In this document: positions 24,875-33,790 of the stretch, piece by piece
Position numbering within the stretch: position 1 is the first letter of the stretch
How the letters are laid out: every line of letters begins with the position of its first letter
Source of the DNA: Chitinibacter tainanensis DSM 15459
Lineage (GTDB): Bacteria; Pseudomonadota; Gammaproteobacteria; Burkholderiales; Chitinibacteraceae
DNA: 64,000 bases
Direction: 5' to 3'
Assembly: GCF_000429785.1 (NCBI RefSeq)
Contig: NZ_KE386953.1
Coordinates: forward strand, 174,996 to 238,995
Made by a program: the position numbers and the translations under genes
The notes under the pieces: model-generated
The model's input: only the letters and a program-made list of their open reading frames with translations
The model's database searches: none
What the model was told of the DNA's origin: nothing

Positions 24875-26497
24875 TCACACCCGAAAATGACCAATCAAGC
24901 GCTGCAGCTGGCCGGCAGTTTGATGAATGCTTTTCGCCCCGCGGTGTGCTTCGTCCGAACTATGCACGTTGGCATTGCTTGCTTGGGCAATCTGCTCGGT
25001 CATTTGCACCAAATGATCCCCATGCTGGCGCTGATCTTGGACAATTCCCACCAGCTCCACCAAGGCCGCCAGTGCGGAATGCGAGCATTGGTTGAGTTCA
25101 GATAGCGGCTCTTTCAGCGCGCAAATATGCTCGACGCCGGTGCTCACTTGAGTGCTGGCCGACTGCATTTGCTGGCCGGCCTCACCACTTTGCAGCTGAA
25201 TTTGCTCCAGCATTTTTTTGATTTCACTGGTGGCAGTCGATGTGTTTTCCGCCAGTTTGCGCACTTCATCCGCCACCACGGCAAAGCCCCGCCCAGCTTC
25301 ACCGGCGCGGGCCGCCTCAATGGCGGCATTCAGCGCCAGTAGATTAGTTTGCGCGGCGATCTCGGCAATTACATTAGCAAAATTGCTAATCGCGTCCGAG
25401 CTAGCCTGTAAATGCTGCATGCCTGCACTACTAGACTGCACCAATGCGGCAATTTTCTGGATTTCATCTGCCGCCGCATTGACCAATTGCTGGCCGGTAT
25501 CGGCAATCTCGGCCGTACGCTGCGCCACCTGCTGCGCAGCATCTGCATGCTCACCCGCCTGATGTAAATTACCGGCCATTTCCTCCAGATCAACCGCAGC
25601 GGTGCCAATAGATTCATTTTGCTGCCGCACCGCCTGAGTAATCGTGCCCGAGGCATGATCCAGTTCACTGGCTGATTTTTCTAGGTGTTCGGTATGCGTA
25701 TGAATCTGGACCACCATTTCGCGCAGCTGCTGCTGCATCTGGGCCAAGGCCTTGAGTAGTTGCCCCAGCTCATCCTCGCCCTGCGGCTTGATCTCTTGGC
25801 GCAAATCCCCTTGCGCTACGGCATTGGCAATGCGGCTGGCGGAATAAATCTGGCTCGAAATCCGCCGCAGCACCGCAATACTGAGCAGCGCCGCCAACGC
25901 GGCGGCCACAAGCGTACCGATCATCATCAGCCACTGTATGCGCCGCAACTGCTGATCCACTTCATCTCGCGCGGTATGGCTTAACGTGGTTTCCAGCGCT
26001 TTCAATTCATGCACTTGAGCGCTCAGATCGGCAAATAGTTTGTCCGTCGACTGCATCATGGTGACACCCATATTGATGTCATCCGAGGCCATATCCAGCA
26101 CTTCACTGACCGATTTCTGATATTGCGTTGCGGTTTTCAAGATAGCCGCAGCCTGCTCTTTTTCGGCGGTAGAGAGCTGAGCTTGTTCTTGCCATTGTTT
26201 GAATTTGGCTAGGGCATCGCCTAAGCCGGCTACCAGCCCCTTGGATTCACGCGCGAAATACTCCGCGCCCAAGGTACCTGTCCAGGTTAAGGTGCGATAG
26301 GTTTGCACCTGCGCCTGCTGCAAACCCAAGCCGAGTGAGTTAACCGCCGCCAGATTAGCAAAGCGGGTATTACTGATTTCATCCATGCCGGTGCGGACAT
26401 ACTTGCCGGCCAGCAGCATGAGGCCAGCAAAAGCCAGCAGCATCACCAAGGTCACCAAGGGAGGCAAGAGCAAACGATAGAGCAGACGCATGATCAT
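24875..26497 (-). CDS. Methyl-accepting chemotaxis protein
   Basis: This roughly 540-residue chemoreceptor has an N-terminal transmembrane helix ([27 protein letters not shown]), a periplasmic helical ligand domain (about 35-190), a second transmembrane helix ([22 protein letters not shown]), a HAMP domain, and the cytoplasmic signalling domain with the conserved tip [39 protein letters not shown]. Downstream of a secreted Cache-domain protein and in the same direction, it may receive its signal from that protein. ATGs at 26497 and 26491 are both possible starts. Confidence 0.92.
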   Translation of the reverse strand: MIMRLLYRLLLPPLVTLVMLLAFAGLMLLAGKYVRTGMDEISNTRFANLAAVNSLGLGLQQAQVQTYRTLTWTGTLGAEYFARESKGLVAGLGDALAKFKQWQEQAQLSTAEKEQAAAILKTATQYQKSVSEVLDMASDDINMGVTMMQSTDKLFADLSAQVHELKALETTLSHTARDEVDQQLRRIQWLMMIGTLVAAALAALLSIAVLRRISSQIYSASRIANAVAQGDLRQEIKPQGEDELGQLLKALAQMQQQLREMVVQIHTHTEHLEKSASELDHASGTITQAVRQQNESIGTAAVDLEEMAGNLHQAGEHADAAQQVAQRTAEIADTGQQLVNAAADEIQKIAALVQSSSAGMQHLQASSDAISNFANVIAEIAAQTNLLALNAAIEAARAGEAGRGFAVVADEVRKLAENTSTATSEIKKMLEQIQLQSGEAGQQMQSASTQVSTGVEHICALKEPLSELNQCSHSALAALVELVGIVQDQRQHGDHLVQMTEQIAQASNANVHSSDEAHRGAKSIHQTAGQLQRLIGHFRV

Positions 26498-26567
26498 GAT
26501 CCACTAAGCTGCACGAAGAATCGCGGCGGGTCGTAACCCCGCCGCAGTGCGACCCAAAACGCGCAAC

Positions 26568-27026
26568 TTAGCGCTTATAAATACCGGCGCACACCACCAT
26601 CGCATCCAGTTTTTCGCAATACATTTGCTTGGGCAGAATTTTCTTGGTAACCGGATCGGTGAATTTATAGTCTTGCCAGAACTTACCTTTGCTATTGGCC
26701 AGCTCAACCCGCTCTTTCACAAAAAGCTTGCCATCGGGGTCTTTCAGTTCCAGGAGGTCTTTCCCCACCTGCTTGGCATTTTGGCCATGTGCCAACACTT
26801 TGCCCTGCAAGTCATACACCACCGGATACAAATCGCCCACGACCCATTTGCTGTCTTTATTGGTGATTTCTTCCAATGTTTTGGCCTTATTGGCTTTGAT
26901 GGCGGCGACTGCTTTAATCACCATCGCCTCAGCCTCTTTGGCGGTCGCGAAATCTTCAGCCACCGCAGTCACAGCCACTGACCAAACCAAGGCTCCCAAC
27001 AGCACCAGCACACGCTTCAATGTCAT
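26568..27026 (-). CDS. Secreted single-Cache-domain protein
   Basis: The 152 residues begin with a signal peptide (MTLKRVLVLLGALVWSVAVTAVA, cleaved near AVAED) and continue as a single Cache-type sensor domain: VIKAVAAIKANKAKTLEEITNKDSKWVVGDLYPVVYDLQGKVLAHGQNAKQVGKDLLELKDPDGKLFVKE, with the final part ending in two Cys (MYCEKLDAMVVCAGIYKR). Free periplasmic Cache proteins are thought to bind small ligands and present them to membrane sensors. The start at 27026 follows AAGGATC. The chemoreceptor gene lies 70 bp downstream in the same direction. Confidence 0.75.
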   Translation of the reverse strand: MTLKRVLVLLGALVWSVAVTAVAEDFATAKEAEAMVIKAVAAIKANKAKTLEEITNKDSKWVVGDLYPVVYDLQGKVLAHGQNAKQVGKDLLELKDPDGKLFVKERVELANSKGKFWQDYKFTDPVTKKILPKQMYCEKLDAMVVCAGIYKR

Positions 27027-27201
27027 GATCCTTCCCCAATGCAAACAAGAGTTTCAATTATTGCTTACTAAAATCGAAATACAAGTTCAAACAATGGGAC
27101 AGCCATCGACACACGAAGTGTTTCATCTACCCACCGCACCGCGGCCTGTCATCATTTCGACATTTGTTTCCCCCTAGTCTGTCGGCAGGAGGAACCCGGC
27201 C

Positions 27202-27843
27202 ATGCTCTTAGTTCAGCGCCCAACAAAAATCTGCCCACCGCAGCCCCCTCGCCGCCCAAGCTCCAACATCTGGCACAGCTTAAGCTTTGTGGTGCTGAGC
27301 CTGATGCTCACGGGCTATAGCTGGGGCACGGAGCTGGGCAGTGTCAAAGTGGAAGTCAGCCGGCAAGAGCAAACCCTGCAAATCCGTGGCCGCTACCAAG
27401 TGGCCGCCAACCCAGACCAGGTGTTTGCGGTGCTGACGGATTACGAGCGGATGCAGCAGTTTGTTCCCGGGCTACTCAGCAGCAAGGTGCTGGCGCGAGA
27501 AGGCAAAGTGCTGCGCTTGCAACAACAATCGCGCCATCAACTGGGGCCGTTTAGTGTGGTGGCCGATTCGATTTCCCGCATTGAGTTACGCGCCCCCGAG
27601 GAAATCCTCTGCCAGTCGCTGCAAAATTCGCAGGGTGAATTCAATAGCAGTACCCGCATTCAGGGGCTGGGCGAGCGCAGCGAAGTGATTTTTGAAGCCA
27701 GCTGGCGCCCGACGAATAGCGTGTTGCTAAATCTGGGCAGTAGCGCCGTGCGCGCGCGGGTGCAGGAGCAATTGGCCAGCATGCAGCAGGAAATCCAGCG
27801 CCGCTACCCACCGCTGAGCCAACTACAGGCTAAAGCACCCTAA
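27202..27843 (+). CDS. SRPBCC (START/cyclase-like) family protein
   Basis: A 213-residue protein with a basic N-terminus, one hydrophobic segment (around residues 28-45, WHSLSFVVLSLMLTGYSWG) that is a membrane anchor or signal sequence, and then an SRPBCC fold: QIRGRYQVAANPDQVFAVLTDYERMQQFVPGLLSSKVLAREGKVLRLQQQ. Such domains bind hydrophobic ligands; the exact role here is unknown. The extracytoplasmic location is inferred from the hydrophobic segment. It stands alone, with a repeat element and a terminator after it. Confidence 0.75.
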   Translation: MLLVQRPTKICPPQPPRRPSSNIWHSLSFVVLSLMLTGYSWGTELGSVKVEVSRQEQTLQIRGRYQVAANPDQVFAVLTDYERMQQFVPGLLSSKVLAREGKVLRLQQQSRHQLGPFSVVADSISRIELRAPEEILCQSLQNSQGEFNSSTRIQGLGERSEVIFEASWRPTNSVLLNLGSSAVRARVQEQLASMQQEIQRRYPPLSQLQAKAP

Positions 27844-27844
27844 T

Positions 27845-27893
27845 GGGTATCTGGCTAGAATCAAATCAATACTTAGCCTACGGGGTGTTACCC
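27845..27893. repeat. 49-bp GGGTAT/ATACCC element, near-exact, with outer half-sites
   Basis: GGGTAT at the left, TTACCC at the right (one mismatch) at the same 49-bp length. Outside, AGGTAT follows after 5 bp on the right and CACCC precedes by 4 bp on the left. Its reverse complement shares much of the interior with the copy at 40583 (AGGCTA, TATTGATT, CTAGC). It starts 2 bp after a stop codon. Confidence 0.55.
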
Positions 27894-27966
27894 TAACCAG
27901 GTATCTGCAAACGACTCATTAGCCCACTCGCCCAAGCACACCAGCCCAAAACGAGCCCGCTACAAA

Positions 27967-27997
27967 CAACAAAGCAGCGCTCTGCGCTGCTTTGTTG
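27967..27997. terminator. Bidirectional hairpin between convergent genes
   Basis: A 14-bp perfect stem (CAACAAAGCAGCGC/GCGCTGCTTTGTTG, loop TCT). T-rich sequence follows on the minus strand; it probably serves the yjiX operon on that side. Confidence 0.7.
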
Positions 27998-28011
27998 GCC
28001 CTACCCGTACT

Positions 28012-28395
28012 TCAACACGGGCATTTGTTGACGTTACCGGCGCCGGGAAAGCGCGCATCCAGGCAATATCGATAAAACGCCTCACGGCTTAAGGGCGTGG
28101 CCTCGGGGTGCTGGCTGCGCATATGGTCGAGGTAGTATTCATAATCATGAATCCCGACCATCAGCCGGCAGGTTTGCACCACTTTTTGCGCCGTGTCTTT
28201 TAGCCCGGTGAGCCAGCCCGAGCCCAGGCTGTAGCGCTCGAAATCGGCCGCGCTCATCGCCTGCCCTTGCGGGCTGGCGGCTTTTTGCTCGGCCAAATAG
28301 CGGGCGTAGGCGGCGCTGAGCCCTTCTTCACGCGCCGCGGCGCTGGTGGGCGGCGCGGCGGGTGGCTTGGGTAGCAAAAAGCTCAGATCAAGCAT
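28012..28395 (-). CDS. yjiX: YbdD/YjiX-family small protein with N-terminal extension
   Basis: A 127-residue protein. The C-terminal 65 residues (VVQTCRLMVGIHDYEYYLDHMRSQHPEATPLSREAFYRYCLDARFPGAGNVNKCPC) are the whole YbdD/YjiX family, small proteins encoded next to CstA-type transporters. The N-terminal 60 residues, Ala/Pro-rich and helical (SAAYARYLAEQKAASPQGQAMSAADFERYSLGSGWL), are extra compared with E. coli. The start overlaps the cstA/btsT stop by 8 bp, so translation is coupled. The biochemical role is unknown; it presumably supports the transporter. Confidence 0.8.
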   Translation of the reverse strand: MLDLSFLLPKPPAAPPTSAAAREEGLSAAYARYLAEQKAASPQGQAMSAADFERYSLGSGWLTGLKDTAQKVVQTCRLMVGIHDYEYYLDHMRSQHPEATPLSREAFYRYCLDARFPGAGNVNKCPC

Positions 28396-30451
28396 GGCTG
28401 GCCTCATTCAGCGCGGGCGTGGCTTCATGCACGCTCGGCTGCGGGTTGGCCAGGGCTTTGCGCACATGCACGATGGTGGCAATCAGCATGGTCAGCGCCA
28501 CCAGCATAAAGAAGCCGCACAACACGGCATTGATCTGGTTATTGAACACAATGCGCTCCATATCTGCCAATGATTTGGCCGGCGCCAGCACCGTGCCCTC
28601 GGCCAGCGCGTTTTGAATGCGCTGCGCTTGAGCGAGGAAACCGATCTTCGGATTTTCATGGAAGATTTTCTGCCAGCCAGCGGTCATCGAGGTGACAAAC
28701 AACCAAGCGGTAGGCACCAGCGTTACCCAGGCATAGCGCTCTTTTTTCATCTTGAACAGAATCACCGTGCCCAGTAGCAAGGCCATCGAGGCCAGCATCT
28801 GGTTACCGATCCCGAACAGCGGCCACAGCGTATTAATGCCGCCCAATGGGTCGGTCACGCCCTGGTACACAAAAAAGCCCCAGCCCGATACCGCCACCGC
28901 GGTGCCCAGCATATTGCCGGCCCATGATTGGCTTTTGGCCATTCCAGGGATAAACACCCCGGCGGTATCCTGCACCATAAAGCGGCAAGCCCGCGTACCA
29001 GCATCCACCGCAGTCAGGATAAACAGCGCTTCGAACAGAATGGCAAAGTGATACCAGAACGCCATCATGGCCGTGCTATTGAAAATCTCGCTGATGATAT
29101 GCGCCATGCCCACTGCAAACGTCGGCGCCCCACCGGCCCGCGACAGAATCGAGTGCTCGCCCACATCTTTGGCGATCTGGGTGAGGATTTCCGGGCTAAT
29201 CACAAAGCCCCAGCCATTGATCACCGTGGAAGCGCTCTCTACGGTTTTGCCAATCACCGCCGCGGGCGAATTCATGGCGAAATACACGCCCGGATCGAGC
29301 ACCGAAGCACAAATCAGCGCCATGATGGCCACAAAAGACTCGCACAGCATCGAGCCATAGCCAATCATGCGCATATGGCTTTCTTTTTCCACCAGTTTGG
29401 GCGTCGTACCCGATGACACCAGCGCGTGGAAACCAGAAATCGCGCCGCAGGCAATAGTGATAAACAGGAACGGGAACAGCGAGCCCGAGAACACTGGGCC
29501 AGAGCCATCAATAAAGCGCGTTACCGCTGGCATTTTCAGCTCCGGCGCGGCAAACACAATCCCCACCGCCAAGCCAGCAATCACACCGATTTTCAGGAAA
29601 GTAGACAGATAATCGCGCGGCGCCAGCAGCAGCCACACCGGCAGTGCAGAGGCCACAAAGCCGTAAATCACCAGCGCTACCGTCAGCTGCGGGCCGGTCA
29701 GGGTAAACAGCGGGCCCCAGTATGGGTCGGCCGCAATATCACCCCCAAAGATAATCGCCGCCATCATCAGCACAAAGCCAATGATGGAGATTTCCATAAT
29801 CCGGCCCGGGCGCAGATAGCGCATATACACGCCCATAAACAGCGCAATCGGGATCGTCATCGCGATCGAGAATACGCCCCATGGGCTTTCGGCCAAGGCT
29901 TTGATTACCACCAGCGCCAAGGCTGACAAGATGATAATCATCACGCCCAAGGCGCCCACCATGACAATAAAGCCGGGGATGGCGCCTAATTCCTGCTTGG
30001 CCATTTCACCCAGGCTGCGGCCATCGCGGCGGGTAGAAATAAACAGCACCAAGAAGTCTTGCACCGCGCCCGCCAGCATTACGCCGACCAAAATCCAGAT
30101 CGTGCCCGGCAAGAAGCCCATTTGCGCCGCCAGAATCGGCCCTACCAGCGGGCCCGCACCGGCAATCGCGGCAAAATGGTGGCCAAACAGCACCCATTTA
30201 TTGGTCGGTACATAATCCAGACCATCATTGCGCCGCACCGCCGGGGTAAGACGGCGATCGTCCAGCTCGAACACCTTTTCGGCGATAAATTTGGAATAAA
30301 AACGATAGGCGATGCTGTAGCAGCTCACCGCAGCCAGCACCAGCCAGACCGCATTCACATGCTCGCCGCGCGACAGGGCCAGCATGGCGAACGAAAACGC
30401 GCCCACCAGCGCCACCACCAGCCAGCTTAACCACTGCTTGGGATTGGGCAT
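28388..30451 (-). CDS. btsT: CstA-family pyruvate/peptide transporter (BtsT-like)
   Basis: This 687-residue, many-helix inner-membrane protein of the CstA family has MRYLRPGRIMEISIIGFVLM, FLPGTIWILVGVMLAGAVQDFLVLFISTRRDGRSLGEMAKQELG and FALVSSGTTPKLVEKESH-like segments of the family core. E. coli members are CstA (peptides, pyruvate) and BtsT/YjiY (pyruvate). The BtsSR-like two-component genes immediately upstream and the downstream yjiX point to the BtsT role. The ATG at 30451 follows GAGGT. Three phased BtsR-like boxes lie 73-120 bp upstream. Confidence 0.88.
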   Translation of the reverse strand: MPNPKQWLSWLVVALVGAFSFAMLALSRGEHVNAVWLVLAAVSCYSIAYRFYSKFIAEKVFELDDRRLTPAVRRNDGLDYVPTNKWVLFGHHFAAIAGAGPLVGPILAAQMGFLPGTIWILVGVMLAGAVQDFLVLFISTRRDGRSLGEMAKQELGAIPGFIVMVGALGVMIIILSALALVVIKALAESPWGVFSIAMTIPIALFMGVYMRYLRPGRIMEISIIGFVLMMAAIIFGGDIAADPYWGPLFTLTGPQLTVALVIYGFVASALPVWLLLAPRDYLSTFLKIGVIAGLAVGIVFAAPELKMPAVTRFIDGSGPVFSGSLFPFLFITIACGAISGFHALVSSGTTPKLVEKESHMRMIGYGSMLCESFVAIMALICASVLDPGVYFAMNSPAAVIGKTVESASTVINGWGFVISPEILTQIAKDVGEHSILSRAGGAPTFAVGMAHIISEIFNSTAMMAFWYHFAILFEALFILTAVDAGTRACRFMVQDTAGVFIPGMAKSQSWAGNMLGTAVAVSGWGFFVYQGVTDPLGGINTLWPLFGIGNQMLASMALLLGTVILFKMKKERYAWVTLVPTAWLFVTSMTAGWQKIFHENPKIGFLAQAQRIQNALAEGTVLAPAKSLADMERIVFNNQINAVLCGFFMLVALTMLIATIVHVRKALANPQPSVHEATPALNEASHA

Positions 30452-30523
30452 GACACACCTCAAACGGATTTTTGACGGGCTAAGACTAAATCGCCGGGCG
30501 GGCGTTGCGGCGGCTCACTTCAG

Positions 30524-30571
30524 TGAGCGGTGATCGGCAGGATTAAGCGGTTGATGTAGCGACTGAGCGGC
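30524..30571 (-). promoter_or_regulatory. Three phased BtsR-like boxes upstream of btsT
   Basis: On the minus strand the octamer ACCGCTCA (30531-30524), ACCGCTTA (30551-30544) and GCCGCTCA (30571-30564) occurs three times with exactly 20 bp from start to start. As I recall it, the E. coli BtsR/YehT site is ACC(G/A)CT(C/T)A in direct repeat with a 13-bp spacer; here the spacer is 12 bp. They sit directly upstream of the btsT start, with the regulator gene next door. Confidence 0.65.
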
Positions 30572-30703
30572 GACTACATGACGAGACAATAGGTGAGGAA
30601 ATGACCGCCGAAGTTTGGCTGTGCACTGCGCCCTCATTCTCAGGCACAGCAACGCTAGTCCGTAGCTGGCACGCGGCACAGAGTCACTACAACATACCCA
30701 GCC

Positions 30704-30752
30704 ATGTATAGCCACCAGAATCAAACAGCAATTTGATTACCGAGCTATACCC
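30704..30752. repeat. 49-bp element, degenerate left end (ATGTAT...ATACCC)
   Basis: The geometry is the same, with ATGTAT instead of GGGTAT on the left and a perfect ATACCC on the right. A perfect outer ATACCC lies 4 bp further left (30694). The interior shares AGAATCAAA with the copy at 27845. The right end lies in the last codons of btsR. Confidence 0.45.
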
Positions 30753-31458
30753 CTAGCATGTCTTTCAGGCTTTTCAGATAGCGCCGGCTCACCGGCACCT
30801 GCTGGCCACCCCGGGTGGTGATTTCGCCCGCGCCGTTATCCAGTAGGATAATCTCGGCAATGCGCTCGGGGTGAATCAGATGCTGGCGATGGCAGCGTAG
30901 CAGCGGGGTGCGGGCTTCCAGTGTTTTGAGGGTCAGCTCGGTAAAATGGGCCTGCCCTGCCTGATCCAGCAAATACACCCCCGACAGCTTGGCCGTCACC
31001 GCTTCCACCTCCGCCAGCGGCAGCAAGACAATCCGGTCGTGGCGATGGCAGGGTAACTGTTTGAGCTGCTGGCAGGCGGTAAGGAGCTGGTAATCGGGTG
31101 GCTGCAATTGCTTATGCAAACGGCGCAGCGTCTTGGCCAGCCGCTCGGGCTCGACGGGCTTGAGCAGATAATCAAAGGCATGCTCTTCAAATGCTTGCAC
31201 CGCGTGTTCATCAAAGGCAGTCACAAACACAATCAGCGGCATGCGCTCGACATCCAGCATGGCCACCAGCTCCAGCCCCGACAGCCGCGGCATCTGGATA
31301 TCCAGAAACACCACCTCAGGGCGCAGTGCATTGATTTGCTGCATGGCTTCGATGGCATTGCCCGCTTCGCCAATGATCTCGTGCTCGCCGGCCTCGGCCA
31401 GCAAGCTGCGTAATTCGGCCCGCGCCAGCGGCTCGTCATCCACCAACAGTATGCGCAT
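30745..31458 (-). CDS. btsR: LytTR-family response regulator (BtsR/YehT-like)
   Basis: This 237-residue response regulator has a receiver domain (MRILLVDDEPLARAELRSLL, phospho-acceptor Asp in PEVVFLDIQMPRLSG, Thr in FVTAFDEHAVQAF, Lys in YLLKPVE) and a C-terminal LytTR DNA-binding domain (RIVLLPLAEVEAVTAKLSGVYLLDQAG...RCHRQHLIHPERIAEI). It overlaps the stop of the sensor kinase gene by a few bases, so they form a two-component pair. Its likely target is the adjacent transporter gene. In E. coli the Bts system senses external pyruvate. Confidence 0.9.
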   Translation of the reverse strand: MRILLVDDEPLARAELRSLLAEAGEHEIIGEAGNAIEAMQQINALRPEVVFLDIQMPRLSGLELVAMLDVERMPLIVFVTAFDEHAVQAFEEHAFDYLLKPVEPERLAKTLRRLHKQLQPPDYQLLTACQQLKQLPCHRHDRIVLLPLAEVEAVTAKLSGVYLLDQAGQAHFTELTLKTLEARTPLLRCHRQHLIHPERIAEIILLDNGAGEITTRGGQQVPVSRRYLKSLKDMLGV

Positions 31459-33164
31459 TACATCCCCTCCAGCGCCGGCTGATGCGGTACGGCCAGGGTA
31501 ACGCGGGTAAAGCGATCAGGAATGCGGCTCACCCGCAGCCCGTATTCCGGCCCAAAGCTGACTTTCAAGCGGCGATCCACCAAGCCCATGCCCATGCCAT
31601 CGCTGCTTTTGCGCGCCGGCTCATACAGGCCAGCATTGTCTTCCACATGCACCAATAGCTGGCCATTATCTACCTCAGCAAACAGCCGGACCCGCCCAAT
31701 GCCCAAAAGCTGGGCGGTGCCATGCTTGATCGCGTTTTCTACCAAGGGCTGCAGCGAAAACGCCGGCAATCGTTGGCGGGTATCAATGCCGTCCAGTTGC
31801 ACATCTACCTGCAAGCGCTCGCCAAAGCGCGCCAGCTCGATTTGCAGATAGGCATTCACATGCTCGATTTCATCGGCCAGCGTGGCCATTTCATCCGGGC
31901 GTTTCAGATTTTTGCGGAAAAAAGTCGATAAATGCTGCACCAGTGCGCGAGCGCGTTCCGGGTCGAGCCGGATCACCGCATTAAGGGTATTGAGCGCATT
32001 AAACAGAAAATGCGGATTGACCTGCGCATGCAAGAGCTTGATTTCCGCTTGCGCGAGCAAAGCTCGCTGCGCCTCAATGCGGCCGGTAAGAATCTGCCGC
32101 GACAACAGCTTGGCAATGCCCTCGCCCAACGTGCGATTCAGCTTGGCAAACAGCCGCCCTTTGGGCTCATACAGCTTGATGGTGCCGATCACCTGATCGT
32201 CGGCATCTTGCAACGGGATCACCAAGGTCGAGCCCAATTTGCAATCGGCGTGAATCGAGCAGGTATAAGCGACTTCATTCCCATCGGCATACACCACGCG
32301 ATTATCGCGCAGCGCTTCCTGCGTATGCTGAGAGGTAATCGGCGTGCCGGGCAGATGGTGATCGGCGCCCGTGCCGATAAAGGCCAGCAGCTTTTCGCGG
32401 TCGGTAATGGCCACCGCGCCCACGCCGGTTTCTTCAAAAATAATCTGCGCCACTTTCATCGAATTGGCTTCGTTAAACCCTGCGCGCAAGACCCCTTCGG
32501 TGCGAGCCGCAATCCGCAGCGCATGCGCTGAAAACGCGGTGGAATATTGCTCGGCCAGCGCGCGCCGATCGAGCAGCAGGCGCATAAACATCGCCGCGCC
32601 GATGCTATTAGCAATCAGCATCGGCAGCGCCACATGATCCACCACGCTAAACGCCACATGATACGGCCGGGTAAGCAGCAAAATAATCAGCATTTGCAGC
32701 ATTTCGGCTACCAGCGCCACCCCGGCGGCCAGCATGGGCTGAAATAACAAATCCACTCGCCCACGCGCCAGCAGCGCCCGATGAATCAGACCGCCCAGCA
32801 AGCCTTCGCACACGGTGGAAATCATGCAGGCCACATCGGTGGGCCCACCCAAGGAATAGCGATGCAGCCCGCCGGTAAACCCTACGGCCAGCCCCACCGA
32901 CGGCCCGCCGAGCAAACCACCGAGCACCGCCCCGATGGCGCGGATATTGGCAATCGAATCATCGACCTTGAGGCCCAGATAGGTGCCCAGAATACAAAAG
33001 CCGGAAAACACCAGATAGCAGGTGAGCTTATGCGGTAGGCGAATGGTGACCTGCATCAGCGGGCGAAACAGCGGCGTGCGCGCCAGTAGCCAGGCGATAA
33101 CCAGAAAAATGCAGGTTTGCTGCAAAAGCTGCAGGACTAGCTGCAGCTGCTGTCCGAACATCAT
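31458..33164 (-). CDS. btsS: LytS-type sensor histidine kinase (BtsS/YehU-like)
   Basis: This 568-residue membrane kinase has an N-terminal 5TM-LYT sensor region (residues 1-200, LGTYLGLKVDDSIANIRAIGAVLGGLLGGPSVGLAVGFTGGLHRYSLGGPTDVACMIST), a GAF-like segment (230-340), a His kinase region of the LytS type (LHAQVNPHFLFNALNTLNAVIRLDP, His in NPHFLFN) and an ATPase domain (LPAFSLQPLVENAIKHG, DNAG). An AGGAGA ribosome site precedes ATGATG. Its position and order with btsR and btsT match the E. coli pyruvate-sensing Bts system. Confidence 0.9.
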   Translation of the reverse strand: MMFGQQLQLVLQLLQQTCIFLVIAWLLARTPLFRPLMQVTIRLPHKLTCYLVFSGFCILGTYLGLKVDDSIANIRAIGAVLGGLLGGPSVGLAVGFTGGLHRYSLGGPTDVACMISTVCEGLLGGLIHRALLARGRVDLLFQPMLAAGVALVAEMLQMLIILLLTRPYHVAFSVVDHVALPMLIANSIGAAMFMRLLLDRRALAEQYSTAFSAHALRIAARTEGVLRAGFNEANSMKVAQIIFEETGVGAVAITDREKLLAFIGTGADHHLPGTPITSQHTQEALRDNRVVYADGNEVAYTCSIHADCKLGSTLVIPLQDADDQVIGTIKLYEPKGRLFAKLNRTLGEGIAKLLSRQILTGRIEAQRALLAQAEIKLLHAQVNPHFLFNALNTLNAVIRLDPERARALVQHLSTFFRKNLKRPDEMATLADEIEHVNAYLQIELARFGERLQVDVQLDGIDTRQRLPAFSLQPLVENAIKHGTAQLLGIGRVRLFAEVDNGQLLVHVEDNAGLYEPARKSSDGMGMGLVDRRLKVSFGPEYGLRVSRIPDRFTRVTLAVPHQPALEGM

Positions 33165-33294
33165 TGCGTCTCTCCTGAAGATGCGCAGGTTTTACCGCAC
33201 CCACCGAGCGACGGCTATTGATACTTTCCCGCGGCTGACCGCGAAGTTGGCGTATTCTATCCTGCAAAGCCTCATCCACAGGAGATTTACGCCA

Positions 33295-33504
33295 ATGCCA
33301 CTGTATGTTTATCGCTGCAGCGCTTGCCAGCACCAGGGCGAACATCTGCAAAAACTGGCCGATGCCCCGCTCACCACTTGCCCGGTGTGCCAAGCCGCGC
33401 AATACCAGAAGCAGCTCAGCGCCGCCGTGCTCAAGCCCAGCCAGAAAACCAGCAGCACGGGGCCGGCTACGCCACATCAATGCGGACCGGGCTGCCAGCA
33501 TTAA
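33295..33504 (+). CDS. FmdB-family zinc-ribbon protein
   Basis: A 69-residue protein with an FmdB/CxxC zinc ribbon: MPLYVYRCSACQHQGEHLQKLADAPLTTCPVCQAAQYQKQLSAAV. The C-terminal GPGCQH adds a possible extra ligand. Such proteins are thought to be small regulators, but the function is unproven. CACAGGAG precedes the start. It diverges from the btsS gene. The 33505-33790 gap after it holds no gene I can support. Confidence 0.8.
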   Translation: MPLYVYRCSACQHQGEHLQKLADAPLTTCPVCQAAQYQKQLSAAVLKPSQKTSSTGPATPHQCGPGCQH

Positions 33505-33790
33505 ATCGGCCTGCACGGTATTTGCCTGAGCGGCGCGAGAAACAGCATCGGGTGAGATGTCAGTCTGCCGTTCGGCAACATCGGCGTCGCGAACAGCCAC
33601 CAGCAACGCCCACGCTGTCGCAAGCAATATGGTCGCCTGCACACTAGATGCGGTCAGGCTGACGCAATAGGGCATCAAGACGTAACAGCTGCTAGTATTG
33701 GCGCACCACACGCGGCAGCTGTCTACCTGCAGCACTGACTCAGCTGCTAGCCGCTCATTCAAACCGCTACTCAGTCAGAAACGCCATCGC

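Noticed and set aside
33028..33762. 244-residue minus-strand frame across fmdB
   Set aside because: It covers the zinc-ribbon gene and part of btsS in the wrong frame, with composition unlike a real protein.
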